Assembly (NCBI RefSeq): GCF_010183535.1
Contig: NC_071328.1
Coordinates: 14,508,001 to 14,572,000, forward strand
Length of the DNA: 64,000 nt
DNA from: Caenorhabditis remanei
Lineage: Eukaryota > Nematoda > Chromadorea > Rhabditida > Rhabditidae
Direction of reading: 5' to 3'
Part shown: piece by piece, positions 9,990 to 20,935 of the stretch
How the letters are laid out: each line of letters starts with the position of its first letter
Numbering within the stretch: the stretch's first letter is position 1
Translations under genes and position numbers: made by a program
The notes under the pieces: generated by a model
What the model was told of the DNA's origin: nothing
What the model saw: the letters and a program-made list of their open reading frames with translations, nothing else
Database searches by the model: none

Positions 9990-10915
9990 CAGGGTGGCTA
10001 ATAAGTATACAACGCCACTAATTCTTGGATATTCGGCGGGAAAACGCGTGAATCAACAAAAAAACTTTATGAATAGTTGGAATGTTCAAAATAGATTTAG
10101 TATACAAAAGGAATTCGAAGTTGGATACTTTGCCTTTGATACCGGCCGTCTGACGTAAGACGCCAAAATCGCCTGTGCGCCGCGTGTCGGGCGTGATCTG
10201 GACTTATGATAAACATTTTATTATTGAACCTTTTTCCAACCGTCAAATGCAAAAACTTTTGTTATCAAAAGGTGACAGTAGGTCCCCTTGACGTCACCAG
10301 GCCTATGACCACCTTTTTTCTCAAACTGTGTTGGCATGGGCCGCGGTGAAATCTTACGGTAGAACTTCGTTAGTTTTCATTGTAAAAAATGCGAAAATCA
10401 ACTCGGGGTCTTCCAAAACTTGGTTTTGAAGGATGTTTTGTTCCTCTGTACAGCTCAAAAATCTACTGGACGCTTTTTTCATTTTTCAACAAGATTGGGC
10501 TACCTCCCACAGTTCCAAATCAACAAAATTCATCATCTCTCTCATTTTCCTGGCTACTGGAACAACGACTTTAGGCCTTCCTCGTCGGCGGATCTGAGTC
10601 CGATGGATTTCATCGTATGGGAATATTTGAAGAGCAAGTTCTCAGGAATCTCCTACAACATGGCCGTTGTTCTCAAGACCGTCCTTCAGAAGATATGGGA
10701 CGAAGTCGACGTCGACTACCTGCGGCGCACAGGCGATTTTGGCGTCTCACGTCTGATGGCCTGTATCAAAGCCAAAGTATCCAACTTCGAATTCTTTTTG
10801 TATACTAAATCTATTTTGAACATTCCAACTATTCATAACGTTTTTTTGTTGATTCACGCGTTTTCCCGCCGAATATCCAAGAATTAGTGGCGTTGTATAC
10901 TTATTAGCCACCCTG
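9990..10915 (+). mobile_element. Tc1/mariner deletion derivative, copy 1
   Basis: Ends CAGGGTGGCTAATAAG and the reverse complement, flanked by TA dinucleotides (9988-9989, 10916-10917), as for the Tc1/mariner superfamily. The terminal inverted repeats are unusually long, about 194 bp (9990-10183 and 10722-10915), with only scattered mismatches. The right one overlaps coding sequence for the transposase C-terminus. The helix-turn-helix half of the transposase is absent, so the element is non-autonomous. Confidence 0.85.
10200..10887 (+). pseudogene. Broken Tc1/mariner transposase, catalytic domain remnant
   Basis: Pieces of the DDE/D catalytic domain are visible in different frames: a DKHFIIEP-type stretch (first Asp; clearer in copy 2), FQQDWATSH (second Asp, about 10482-10510), and ADLSPMDFIVWEYLKSKF (third Asp, about 10585-10640). 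Frames change between them. Copy 1 has one more T in a T-run near 10471 than copy 2, which splits its frame. The N-terminal DNA-binding domain is missing, so no functional enzyme is possible. Confidence 0.8.
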
Positions 10916-11188
10916 TAGACACAGGGATGCAAAACGCAAGGTCACGTAAACGCGCTCCGTCTCACAGCGGTTGGCACGGTGCCAAAAAAGGACTTGGCTA
11001 AGTGCCAAGTTCAAGTTTAGCGTGTGTTTATCGAATCTTTCAATGAAAAACGCGACGCACACGCATCGCGACTCGGCCGGTAAATTCAAAACTTGCGGAC
11101 CTTACGCCTCGCACCCCTGTGTAGACCCAACCAGAGGTCTAGACCGCAGAAAAGAAAGACTGGAACGCATATGCTAAACCCTGAGGTA

Positions 11189-11639
11189 CAGTACCGGACA
11201 AAAAGGTATCAATTTTGGCTGTTTTCAGTGAAAAATGACCAACTTTGACAGTGTATTTCAGTGTCTCCTGATGTTCGGATAAACTCAAGTTTATATTGGT
11301 TAGATAGTGCAAAAATAGCTCATTATTTTTGTGGTTTACCATTTTTTTGAAGGGACACTACCATAAAAGTTACAGGTAAAGAAATCCATTACTCCTTGAA
11401 ATCGACTAATTTCGATGCAAATAGCAATATTTTGGAGATTTTCACTTTGATGACCTTTAACTTCCATGGTACTGTCCCTACAAAAGTGCTCAACTACGAA
11501 AATGATGTGCTATTTTTGTTATGTTCAACCCATACAAAATTGGGTTTATCGGACAATCAGATGACACCGAAATACACTGTCAAAGTTGGTCATTTTTCAC
11601 TGAAAACAGCCAAAATTGTTACCTTTTTGTTCGGTACTG
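11189..11639. mobile_element. Palindromic MITE with CAGTACCGGACAAAAAGG ends
   Basis: Flanked by TA (11187-11188 and 11640-11641). The arms pair through CAGTACCG, CAAAAAGGTA, GGCTGTTTTCAGTGAAAAAT and ACTTTGACAGTGTA. Partial copies are at 15633-15700 and about 16675-16850. Probably mobilised by a Tc1/mariner transposase. The 136-codon frame through it is a repeat artefact. Confidence 0.7.
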
Positions 11640-11679
11640 TACATAACAATATGAGTCTCAACACAGTGCGTTTGCATAG

Positions 11680-11910
11680 ATACACATTCTCTGCGTCTCC
11701 CTCTCTCTCTCTTTCCCATAGGCCCTCGGAATCGATAGACAGAATTCAAATCTTCTCTCCATCTGTCTGCGTCTCTCACTCTCTCTCAATGAGTCTCGAT
11801 AAATGAGACGACCCGTGTCAGTCTTACCCCTTTTCGATCGCTTGTGTTGCGGTCCCCCTCTCCTCTATTTTTATTGAATTCTAGAATGCTTTTATTATAT
11901 TTTGTTGTTG
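11680..11910 (+). repeat. Interspersed repeat family, copy 2
   Basis: Same block as 2320-2560, including CCCTCGGAATCGATAGACAG and ATGAGACGAC. It is followed by TTGTTGTTGTTGTT and GGCATTCGGCAGGAAAATAG, then the 12040-12115 palindrome arm. Confidence 0.6.
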
Positions 11911-12495
11911 TTGTTGTTCTGAAACAACGGGTCTGAAAAAATGTAAGTCACGAAATCGCGGTCAAAATCTGGGCATTCGGCAGGAAAATAGTAAAAAAAA
12001 GCCCTCTCTCCTCGCCGCCTGGATGCCTAACTTTGACTACGATTATCTCAAAAATGGGCGGAGCAATCAAAAAGTTGTAAACTACAAAAATGTAGCCCTA
12101 TTCTTGATCTACAAGATCATACAAAAATTGTTTAGTGGCTTTATTTACTTTTGCGATATGTGCTTCGGAAAATAAGGCTTTTTTGAACCGAACTAAAAAT
12201 TCTTTTAAAAAAATCTTATTTATATACATTTCTAGAAAAGAAGACATGACAATACGGGTCCAACTGGTGCTCAAAGTGGACGCGACGGATGAAAGGAAAA
12301 ATAAAAGATGAGAACATCAATGGACAATGTGTGGAGGAGTTTCTGAACTTTTTTGGTGAGTGATTTGCAAAAAAAATTTACTTCAATCAAGAATATGGCC
12401 CATTTCTGACAAATTGTGATCTAAAAATCGGGATTTTTTGGTATTTTTATGCGATTTTCAATCATTTTCAGTCCAAATTTCCCACATTTTTGCAG

Positions 12496-12737
12496 AGAAA
12501 AAGCGCGTCACGTGGAGCGTTCGGTAATTGAGAATAATAGTTGGATAAAGCTTGAAGAGCAATACCGATCACACAAGGATATCAACGCCATTGCAGTAAG
12601 TTTGAATTTTCAGAGTTTTTTAACCCCAAATACCCATTTTTTGAGCAAAAAATCTGAAAATTTCAGTCCAAAACCCGTTTTTTTTCCAGACTGGTCGAGC
12701 CGTAGCCTTGAAGACAGTTGCAACAGTTTTTTGGTGA
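12496..12737 (+). CDS. Candidate exons of an unrecognised gene
   Basis: Exon 12496-12595 follows TTTTTGCAG and reads EKARHVERSVIENNSWIKLE...HKDINAIA before GTAAG. An exon from 12690 follows TTTTTTCCAG and continues in phase as TGRAVALKTVATVFW before a stop or GTGAAT donor at about 12733. Splice sites and phase agree, but upstream exons and a start were not found. Function is not recognised. Confidence 0.3.
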
Positions 12738-12939
12738 ATAATTTAAAAAAAATTTACTTCAATCAAGACATGGCGGAGTACGACAGAAAGATGAGATTGT
12801 ATGAAACTCCAATTTTAAATTTTAAATGTTAATTCTTTAATTTTTAATTTTGCTCTAAGTTTTTTTTGATAAATAAATAATTGTAACTATATCACGATAT
12901 CCACCTGTTTTTGACTGACTCTAAGAGCCCCGATGGCCA

Positions 12940-13520
12940 AAATAGTGCGTCCAAGGCGCGCCAGATTTGAAACATTTGACATTTTTGAGGTTTTTTAGGG
13001 ACTTTTCGCATACACGAAACGATTTTCCACCTGTTTTTTGACTTAGAACAAAAAATCAGTTTTCGAAGCTAAAACGTTTCCAAGATGTCTTTTTCATGTA
13101 GAAAATCATCAATCAGACGGATTTTTCAATGAAAAAAGCGTCCACGACGCCCCAGATACAGTTTTGGGCGTTTTTGTACTATTGAAAGCGGAAAAAGGCA
13201 CGCCAGACAGTCAAATTCCCCAGAACTTCTTCGGAATCTGAAAAAGCGTCAGAGGTGCACCAGACTGCCTCAAAATATAACTTTTTTGCGATTTCTGGAC
13301 CTTCTGAAAGTAGTAAAACGCGTCAAAGGCACCCCTGACTCGGAATTTCATCATTTTTCGCAATCTGTAAACGCGTCAAAGGTGCGCCAGACAACTCAGT
13401 TTTTAGGGATTTTTGAAAACTCGTGGAAAGCGTCAAAAGTGCGCCCGACGATATGCGATTTAAGAATTTTTCAGGATTGAAACTGGGGAAAACTGAAAAA
13501 AAACGTCCAAGGCGCGCCAG
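12940..13520 (+). repeat. Cluster of CGTCAAAGGYGCGCCAGA motifs
   Basis: At least seven copies or half-copies of a ~20-bp GC-rich motif (for example AACGCGTCAAAGGCACCCCTG and AACGCGTCAAAGGTGCGCCAG) at 50-100 bp spacing in AT-rich DNA. Same motif as the 42-61 kb clusters. No gene supported. Confidence 0.65.
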
Positions 13521-13849
13521 CCTACCATTTTTGGAGTAATTTTGACGTCTAAAGCTTCTGAGCTGAAAATTGGGGTTTTTCAGCTGAAAAATCTAATTTT
13601 TGGGATCAAAAACATCCAGAAAGCGCGTTTTAAAGCTGAAAATTGTCCTAAACCTGCCAAAAATAACAGTTTCAAATAAAAAATCCTGGTTTTTGTTTGA
13701 AAAATTAGGGTTTTGGGTTCAAAAATTTATTAAAAATTGCATTTTAAGCCAAAAATTTCCAAATTAACAGTCACTTTTGATCTTTAAAAATCCTCGGAAT
13801 TTCATCTTTTTTTTGCGATTTGAAAAAGCTCAAAGGAGCGCCAGACTGG

Positions 13850-14790
13850 GGCGAAATGCCTGGCACCTCGCTTCTCTGCGTCTCTCTCTCTCTCCCCGCT
13901 TGGAGTCAACAGACGCTTTTCCATTTCTCCAAAATGTATGTTCCTTTTTGTGTCTGCGTCTCTCTCTCACTCTCACTCTTTCTCTTGAGAAGGGGGACCC
14001 TTCAAGACTAAAGAAAGAAGGGCGCCGTCCCCTCCCTACTCCGTGGAGAAGGGGCGGGGCCCCTGTCTCCATCTGTCTGCGTCTCTCACTCTCTCTCAAT
14101 GAGTCTCGATAAAAAGGACGACGACCCGTCAGTCCTCTCCCTTTTTCGATCGCTTGTGTTGCGGTCCCCCTCTTTTCTGTTTTTATTAAATTCTAGAACT
14201 CTTTTATTATATTTTTGATGCTATGGGTCTGAAATAAGGTAAATCGCGTTCAAAATGTGGGTATTCGGGAGAAAAAATTAAGAAAAATTCCTTAATTTCG
14301 TAGCTTTATAACTGTTTTATCTTTTGAGCGACTGGCACAAAATTATATGCATATTGTAGATCAAATCTAGGACTACATTTTTGCAGTTGACAACTTTTTT
14401 CTATCTCTCTTCACTTTTGAGATACGTGTCTTCAAAGATAGCTAGTTGGAGGCGGCGAGAGGAGAGGAGAGACGCAGAGAAGCGAGACGCTCTCCTCTTT
14501 TCGCACGCTCTCTCGCTTCCGGTCTCAGATTTTGCCAAAAACCGTTTTTCTGGCATGGAAAAAAATCACATTTTTACGGTCATTTTGATGTAAAAATCAC
14601 GTTTCACCAATAAAAATGGGTTTTTTCAACTTCAAAGGCGCATATCTCAAAAGTGGGTGGAGCTATCAAAAAATTGTCAACTACAAAAATAAAGCCCTTT
14701 TCTTGATCTATACTGTCATATAAAGTTTTTAGTGATTTAACGTATTTTCAAGCTGTGGCATGTCTTCAAAATGAGCTAATTTTTTAACCA
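13850..14790. repeat. Interspersed repeat family copy 3 and palindrome arms
   Basis: CTCTGCGTCTCTC runs (13870, 13950, 14080), the ATGAGTCTCGATAA block to 14215, then palindrome arms at 14352-14410 and 14632-14715 around a GAGACGCAGAGAAGCGAGACGC loop. Frames on both strands here are low-complexity. Confidence 0.55.
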
Positions 14791-14801
14791 GCTGGTTTCA
14801 G

Positions 14802-15482
14802 TTACTGTTTGCAATGGGTGCAAAGACAAAGCCCAAAACATTCCCGTTATTGCTGACGGAGTTTATGCAAAAAATGTTCTGACTGTTGAACTCCAAATTA
14901 GCGGAGATGTCTGTGAGAGGATGCGCCACGCTGCATTCAACACAAAGATGCTGGATGGGTAAGTATTTTTTTTTTGAGGTCACTTTTCTTGTAGGTAATA
15001 CAGAATTATAGGGTTGAAAATTATATGGGGTGATAGAGAATGAATAGTGCTACATTTTTGTAGATGACAACTTTTTAATAGCTCCGCCCACTTTTGAGAT
15101 ATGCGTGGTCAAAGTTAGGCGGCGAGGAGAGAGTGCGAGAGAGCATGGGAAAAGAGGAGGGTGTCTCGCTTCTCTGCGTCTCTCCACCACATGTGGGTAA
15201 ATAGCTTATCTTCAAAGACGCGTATCTCAAAAGGGAAGAGAGATAGAGAAAAGTGGTCAACTGAAAAAATGTAGCCCTAGATTTGATCTACAAGGTGCAT
15301 ATAATTTTGTATTGGTTGCACAAAAACTTATTAAGTTATAAAGCTACGAAAGTGAGAAACTTTTCATAATTTATATAAATCTTAAAAACTGTATTTCCAG
15401 TGCTAAATGGATCACTCAAATCCACGATCAGACAGATGAAACGTTTTTTGCAAGACGTGAAGAAAACGCTGCTAATGAATGA
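14802..15482 (+). CDS. Unrecognised small gene, two 3' exons
   Basis: Exon 14802-14958 (acceptor TTTCAG, donor GTAAGT) reads TVCNGCKDKAQNIPVIADGV...AAFNTKMLDG. Exon 15401-15482 (acceptor TTTCCAG) continues in phase as AKWITQIHDQTDETFFARRE...AANE-stop. The protein part is about 78 residues with a CNGC pair near its start, mixed composition and no membrane segment. The 442-bp intron carries a palindromic repeat. At least one upstream exon is needed, since the first exon begins in mid-codon. No family recognised. Confidence 0.5.
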
Positions 15483-16295
15483 AATGGAGTTGGTTACAAG
15501 AAAAGAAGTATTTCAGAACTTGAACGCCGTTGTATAAATACTTCCGACTTCTAGATGAGCAGAGAAGGAGTATTTATTTGAGATTCATTCGGAAAATTTA
15601 GATCTTTGGTAAAGATTTTTTTCAGTTTAATTACTGTACCGGACAAAAAGGTATCAACTGTGGCTGTTTTCAGTGAAAAATGACCAACTTTGACAGTGTG
15701 CCGTAGTAATTCTGAATGTCACACCATGAACATTTTTAATGAATCATATAGATTGAAGGTAGAGCTCCATTTTTGTAGTTGACAAATACAAAATTATAGA
15801 GTTGAAAATTATATGGGGAGGTAGAGAACGAATAGGTATTTTTGTAGTTGACAACTTTCTGATAGCTCCGCCCACTTTTGAGATATGCGCCTTTAAATAT
15901 GCATGCGGCGCTAGAATTTATGATCTGGCGCGCCTTTGGCGCAGACATGTCTGCGGCGCTAGAATGATTATTTACAACTGTCTGGGGTGCCTGCGGCGCT
16001 AGAATCGTTATTCAGAATCCGCTGGGGCGTCTTGGGCGCAAATAAAAACGCAGTGTCAAAGAAATTGCTAGTCAACCGCATTTAAAGATTTTCAATTTCT
16101 TGTTTATTTTGCGCCGAAGGCGCCCCAGCCAATTCTAAATAATCAGTCTAGCGTCGCAGATATGTTACGATAGTTTTGCGCCGCAGGCATCTTTAAAGGC
16201 TTATATCTCAAAAGTGGGCGGAGCTATCAAAAAATGGTCAACTATAAAAATATAGCCCTATTCATTCTCTATCACTCCATACTGTGATTTTACAG
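15483..16295. repeat. Repeat-filled spacer (partial MITE and GGCGCTAGAAT palindrome)
   Basis: Contains a partial copy of the 11.2-kb MITE (15633-15700), palindrome arms (15770-15895 and 16195-16275), and about 15895-16195 of GCGGCGCTAGAAT, GGGGTGCC and GGCGCGCCTTTGGCGCA units arranged as an inverted repeat. Relatives of the last block are at 22385-22660 and 24000-24185. Confidence 0.55.
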
Positions 16296-16591
16296 ATTTC
16301 TCAATGGAGCTGGAATCTCACTGGAGCAAACAACCAAGTTGTGTGACACTTGGTAAATTTGAGTTAGCAAGAAACAAAATATTCAATTGTTTTAGGACGA
16401 TAACGACGATAGCCGATGTTACCAATATCACGAAATTCAAAAAAGAAAGTGTTGTTTTTCCACAGGTGAGCATTCTTTTTCAGGTAAAAGAGTATGTATT
16501 TTACAATTAGTTTCAGAACGAAAAACGTATAAAAGATGTGGAATTTCATGAGAATTACGGCTCTGATTTGGAATACGATGGGATTTTTTAA
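16296..16591 (+). CDS. Unrecognised small gene, 3' exons
   Basis: Exon 16296-16465 (acceptor TTTTACAG, donor GTGAGC) contains MELESHWSKQPSCVTLGKF and ends KESVVFPQ. Exon 16517-16591 (acceptor TTTCAG) continues as NEKRIKDVEFHENYGSDLEY-DGIF-stop. Phases agree (two bases, then 56 codons, then 24 codons plus stop). AATAAA follows at about 16637. The C-terminus is acidic. Upstream exon(s) unknown; family not recognised. Confidence 0.45.
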
Positions 16592-16859
16592 TTGTGTTCT
16601 AAATATTGTTTAGTTTTATTCTTGAAAATTCTCAAAATAAATTATTTTTTTGAACTTTCATTAATATATACATCCAGTACCGCTTAAAAGTGTATACTAA
16701 CTTCTGGTTTTTTCCGTTGAAAAAGTCCAAATTTGAGAGTGTATTTCGGCGTCACTTGATTGTCGGACAAACTCAAGTTTATATAGGTTGGACAGAGCAA
16801 AAATAGCACATAACTTTTGTAGTTTACAACTTTTTTGTATGTACGCTCCCTATGGTCAT

Positions 16860-17275
16860 TATAAGACAACAGCTCAAAAATCGCTCTGGTCGATTTGGTC
16901 GATTTGGTCGATTTGAGAGAGACATTACTTCGACGATATGTAACTTGCTAGGAATTGCTTCTACAAAAAAGTTGTCAACTACAAAAATGAAGTTCTATCT
17001 GTGATCTATACACTCCATAAACAATCAATATTGTCAGACTATCAGGGAGACCGTGTCAGGCTCTCAAAGTTGTGCAAAATCAACTAAAAAATTGCAAGTG
17101 TCGCATTCTTTATGACCAGTTCTGTATATACATATATTTATTTACGGAAGGAGGTGCTAAAAGGATGGGGACCGTGCAAATGGATAACCATATTCTTAAT
17201 TATACCCCCGTCAAGGTATCGGGTCAAGGGCGAACCAGTCATGAGACCCCCTTCCCTCTATTAGACCCTATGTGA
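16860..17275 (+). repeat. Duplicated segment (partner at 22665-23015)
   Basis: Shares GATTTG(A/G)(G/A)(A/G)GAGA, AAAAAAGTTGTCAACTAC, ACACTCCATAAACAATCA and TATTTATTTACGGAA with 22665-23015, in the same orientation. No gene supported. Confidence 0.55.
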
Positions 17276-17280
17276 AACTA

Positions 17281-18205
17281 CAGGGTGGCTAATAAGTATA
17301 CAACGCCACTAATTCTTGGATATTCGGCGGGAAAACGCGTGAATCAACAAAAAAACGTTATGAATAGTTGGAATGTTCAAAATAGATTTAGTATACAAAA
17401 AGAATTCGAAGTTGGATACTTTGGCTTTGATACAGGCCATCAGACGTAAGATGCCAAAATCGCCTGTGCGCCGCAGGTAGTCAACGTCGACTTCGTCCCA
17501 TATCTTCTGAAGGACGGTCTTGAGAACAACGGCCATGTTGTAGGAGATTCCTGAGAACTTGCTCTTCAAATATTCCCATACGATGAAATCCATCGGACTC
17601 AGATCCGCCGACGAGGAAGGCCTAAAGTCGTTGTTCCAGTAGCCAGGAAAATGAGAGAGATGATGAATTTTGTTGATTTGGAACTGTGGGAGGTAGCCCA
17701 ATCTTGTTGAAAAATGAAAAAGCGTCCAGTAGATTTTTGAGCTGTACAGAGGAACAAAACATCCTTCAAAACCAAGTTTTGGAAGACCCCGAGTTGATTT
17801 TCGCATTTTTTACAATGAAAACTAACGAAGTTCTACCGTAAGATTTCACCGCGGCCCATGCCAACACAGTTTGAGAAAAAAGGTGGTCATAGGCCTGGTG
17901 ACGTTAAGGGGACCTACTATCATCTTTTGATAACAAAAGTTTATGCTTTTGACGGTTGGAAAAAGGTTCAATAATAAAATGTTTATCATAAGTCCAGATC
18001 ACGCCCGATACGCGGCGCACAGGCGATTTTGGCATCTTACGTCTGATGGCCTGTATCAAAGGCAAAGTATCCAACTTCGAATTCTTTTTGTATACTAAAT
18101 CTATTTTGAACATTCCAACTATTCATAAAGTTTTTTTGTTGATTCACGCGTTTTCCCGCCGAATATCCAAGAATTAGTGGCGTTGTATACTTATTAGCCA
18201 CCCTG
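17281..18205 (-). mobile_element. Tc1/mariner deletion derivative, copy 2 (opposite orientation)
   Basis: 925 bp, TA-flanked (17279-17280 and 18206-18207), nearly identical to the copy at 9990-10915 but inverted. It has the same ~194-bp terminal inverted repeats and internal deletion. Confidence 0.85.
17309..18020 (-). pseudogene. Broken Tc1/mariner transposase in copy 2
   Basis: A 165-codon frame (17309-17806) carries SADLSPMDFIVWEYLKSKF, the third catalytic Asp region. An upstream frame (to about 18020) carries TYDKHFIIEPFSNRQKHKLL, the first catalytic Asp region. The frames do not join and the N-terminal DNA-binding part is absent. The stretch upstream of ADLSP is in a different frame from the one that reads QQDWATSH. 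Confidence 0.8.
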
Positions 18206-18234
18206 TATGAACAATTCCACAGTGATCTTCTTGT

Positions 18235-18895
18235 GTATCTGCGTCTCTCACTCTCCCCGGCTCTCTCTCTCTCTGCCCAACATCCATTCTTTCTATTGAC
18301 CAACAATGACTAATGGACCCTCAATTAGACCCTATGTGAAACTATTCAAATAACATCTCCGCCTGTCTGCGTCTCTCGCTCTCTCTCTCTCTTCCGACTG
18401 GGAAAGTGCCGATAAATGAGACGACACCCGTCAGTCTTCCAACTTTTCGACTACTTCGTTTAGTGGTCCCCCATCTTCTCTATTTTTATTGAATTCTAGA
18501 ATCCTTTTATTATATTTTTTGATGCTATGAGTCTGAAATGAGGTAAGTCGCGTTAAAAATTTGGGTATTTGGCAGAAAAAAGGAAAGTTGCTCAATTTCG
18601 TAGCTTTATAACTTTATTATTTTTTGTGCAACTGACACAAAATTACATCCATATTAAAGATCAAATCAAGGGCTACAATTTTGCAGTTGACAACTTTTTG
18701 ATAGCTCCGCCCACTTTTGAGATACGCGCCTTAAAGCTTGACTTCCCTGCGTCTCCCTCCCCTCACTCGCTCTATTCTCTAAGCTACCATCTTTAAAGTC
18801 GCATATCTCAAAAGTGGGCGGAGCTATGAAAAAGTTGTCAATTACAAAAAAATAGCCCTGGTTTTGTTCTACAATTTTGTAATAATAATTGTACT
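18235..18895. repeat. Interspersed repeat family copy 4 plus palindrome
   Basis: The CTGCGTCTCTC and AAATGAGACGACACCCGTC block runs to about 18530. It is followed by palindrome arms 18655-18735 (TTGACAACTTTTTGATAGC) and 18800-18875 (GGGCGGAGCTAT), separated by a short CT-rich loop. Confidence 0.6.
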
Positions 18896-19057
18896 GTGTC
18901 GGATTTTTAGGTCAAAAAAGGGGGCGGGCAGTTATATGTGCCTGCTATGGTAAAAAAGGACGTGGTCTTCTACGAAACTGTTCATTTTTGGATTTTGTTC
19001 GGCTAGTTTTATTCTCATCTTTTTCTTTCAGTGTTATCCAAATTTGTGTTGTCTATC

Positions 19058-19345
19058 ATGCCTGATGCTGAATCTTTTCGTTACTTTCTCAACCGGGAAA
19101 ACTCATCATCGAGGATTTCACGTAAGTAATTGTTTTATGAAAGGCTTTTCATCTCAATACGTTTTTGCAGGCCAACCGGTGCACGTTTTTGGTTTCCAAA
19201 GTTCAAACGCTGCGTGACAACTGAGGATTACTATTCCCCAAGGGAATGTATGTATGCCGTCTTCTACCTGCGGAGTATGAGGAAGCCGATTGTGACGTGA
19301 AACCAGAAAATTTAGTTCCCCTTGAGGTGCTGATTATAAATCAAT
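19058..19345 (+). pseudogene. Small repeat-associated protein family, copy 2 (degenerate)
   Basis: Exon 1 begins MPDAESFRYFLNRENSSSRIS before CGTAAG. The second exon resembles RPTGARFWF but is then frameshifted, and the expected YEEAD...LEVLIINQ end is only partly readable. The upstream ~110 bp (GACGTGGTCTTCTACG...TTCTTTCAG) also matches the 24.3-kb copy. Inactive. Confidence 0.45.
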
Positions 19346-19349
19346 AATT

Positions 19350-19736
19350 TCTAACACTTTGTTCTTCATCTTTTTCAAAGTTTTGTATCCAAAAAGTGTA
19401 GAATTTCGTATCAAAAAAGTAAAAGTAAAAGATTTTCAAAATTATGTTCGAATTTTTTGTTTCCAAAAAGTTTTAGAATTCTGTTTCAAAAAAAAATTTC
19501 TGTTTACTTTACTCAAAATTTTGTATCCAAAAAAAATTAGTCTTTTGTTTCAAAAGAAAAAAAAATATACCTCTTTTTCTTTCTTTTCCATTGACGTCAG
19601 CAGAAATGGACCATAAAATGAATCTGTTCTTGGCGGAATACGAAAATAATTGCATTTTTGTTATTTTTTTTTGTTACAATAAACAGTATATATTAATTGC
19701 TCCACATTCTTCTTTAAATTTAAAAAAAAAGAGTTT
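19350..19736. repeat. Duplicated 3'-flank unit with possible terminal exon
   Basis: AT-rich flank like that after the other family copies, then CAGCAGAAATGGACCATAAA and GAATCTGTTCTTGGCGGAAT with an AATAAA about 60 bp on. The same ~150-bp stretch occurs at 25640-25790, so it is a duplicated remnant of a gene end. Confidence 0.45.
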
Positions 19737-20440
19737 TCTCCACTTGTCCACGAGGACTACACGACCGAGTACAGCGCAAATTGACTGATTTTTCGCGATT
19801 ATTTGTTGAAAAACTTAAGAAATATCGATTTTTTACCAATTCGAAAACAAAAAATGACGGAAAATCATTAAAATTTGTGAAAATTCCAAGGAGTGCATTT
19901 TTCACTTGTCCACGAGGACTACACGACGCGATTTCATCAATTAGACAAAATTCATCCAGTTTTCTTTGATTTTTCAGTGAAAACATAATGAAAATGAAGT
20001 TTTTCATTTGTTTTGCACTGAAAAATGACAAAAAATCCATAAAATCTCGCGAAATATTCAAATATTACATTTTCCATTTGTCCACGAGGACTACACGACC
20101 GGAGTTTTCGAAAATAGCCTAAATTTGAGTTTTTTGCATTTTTTTCACGAAAACATAAAGAAAATACGATTTTTTCTCATTTCACACTGGAAAATGACAA
20201 AAAAGTCAACAAAAACTCTTTGAATTTTCAAAATCATCGGTTCACTTGTTCACGTGGAGTACACGACGGGAGTTTTTGAAAATAGCGCCAACCGACTGAT
20301 TTTTTGCATTTTTTTCAGTAAACATGATGAGAATACAATTACTGCTCATTTCACTCTGGAAAATGACAAAAAGTCAAATAAAACTTTTGAAACTTCAAAA
20401 ATGAGCTCTCCCACTTGTCCACGAGGACTACACAATAAAA
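19737..20440 (+). repeat. Five ~168-bp units with CACTTGTCCACGAGGACTAC motif
   Basis: Copies of the motif start at about 19741, 19903, 20075, 20243 and 20412 (spacing 162-172 bp). The spacers are AT-rich and only loosely alike (AAAATGACAAAAA words). The motif also occurs at 25779 and many times, mostly inverted, at 48.6-49.2 kb. Confidence 0.75.
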
Positions 20441-20584
20441 TTTTCTCATATATCGTCAATCTAAGCGTTCAACAGATTCAAACTTACCAAACGTTTTTGT
20501 CAAGAGGTCAGAAAACGCAATCGACAAAAATAATTCAAATTTTGATGTGTAAAATGTCTTACGAATTGTTTGTACAATGTTTTT

Positions 20585-20935
20585 CCTCCTTTCTCTGCGT
20601 CTCTCACTCTCTCTCTCTTCCCACAGGCCCTTGGAAGCGAGACAGTCTTCCCCCCTTTCGATCGCTTGTGTTGCGGTCCCCCTTTTCCTTATTTTTATTG
20701 AATTCTAAAATTCTTTTATTATAATTCGTTGTTTCTGTTCGACAACAGGTCTGAAGGTACGTTCAAAATGTGGATAATCTGTATTAGTTCCGGAGCATTA
20801 TATCTTTTTTATTTCTTTTTGCGACCGGTACGAAATTATTATCATCTTGTAGACCAAATCTAGGGCTACATTTTTGCAGTTGACAACTTTTTGATATCTC
20901 CGCCCACTTTTGAGATATGAGCGCTCAAAGTTAGG
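20585..20935. repeat. Interspersed repeat family copy 5 and palindrome arm
   Basis: CTCTGCGTCTCTCACTCTC, CCCACAGGCCCTTGGAA, TTTCGATCGCTTGTGTTGCG and TTTTTATTGAATTCTA, then a GGGCTACATTTTTGCAGTTG arm. Confidence 0.55.

Noticed and set aside
10389..10887. Transposase fragments counted as an intact host gene
   Set aside because: Catalytic motifs are in different frames, the DNA-binding half is missing, and the frame lies inside a TA-flanked element.
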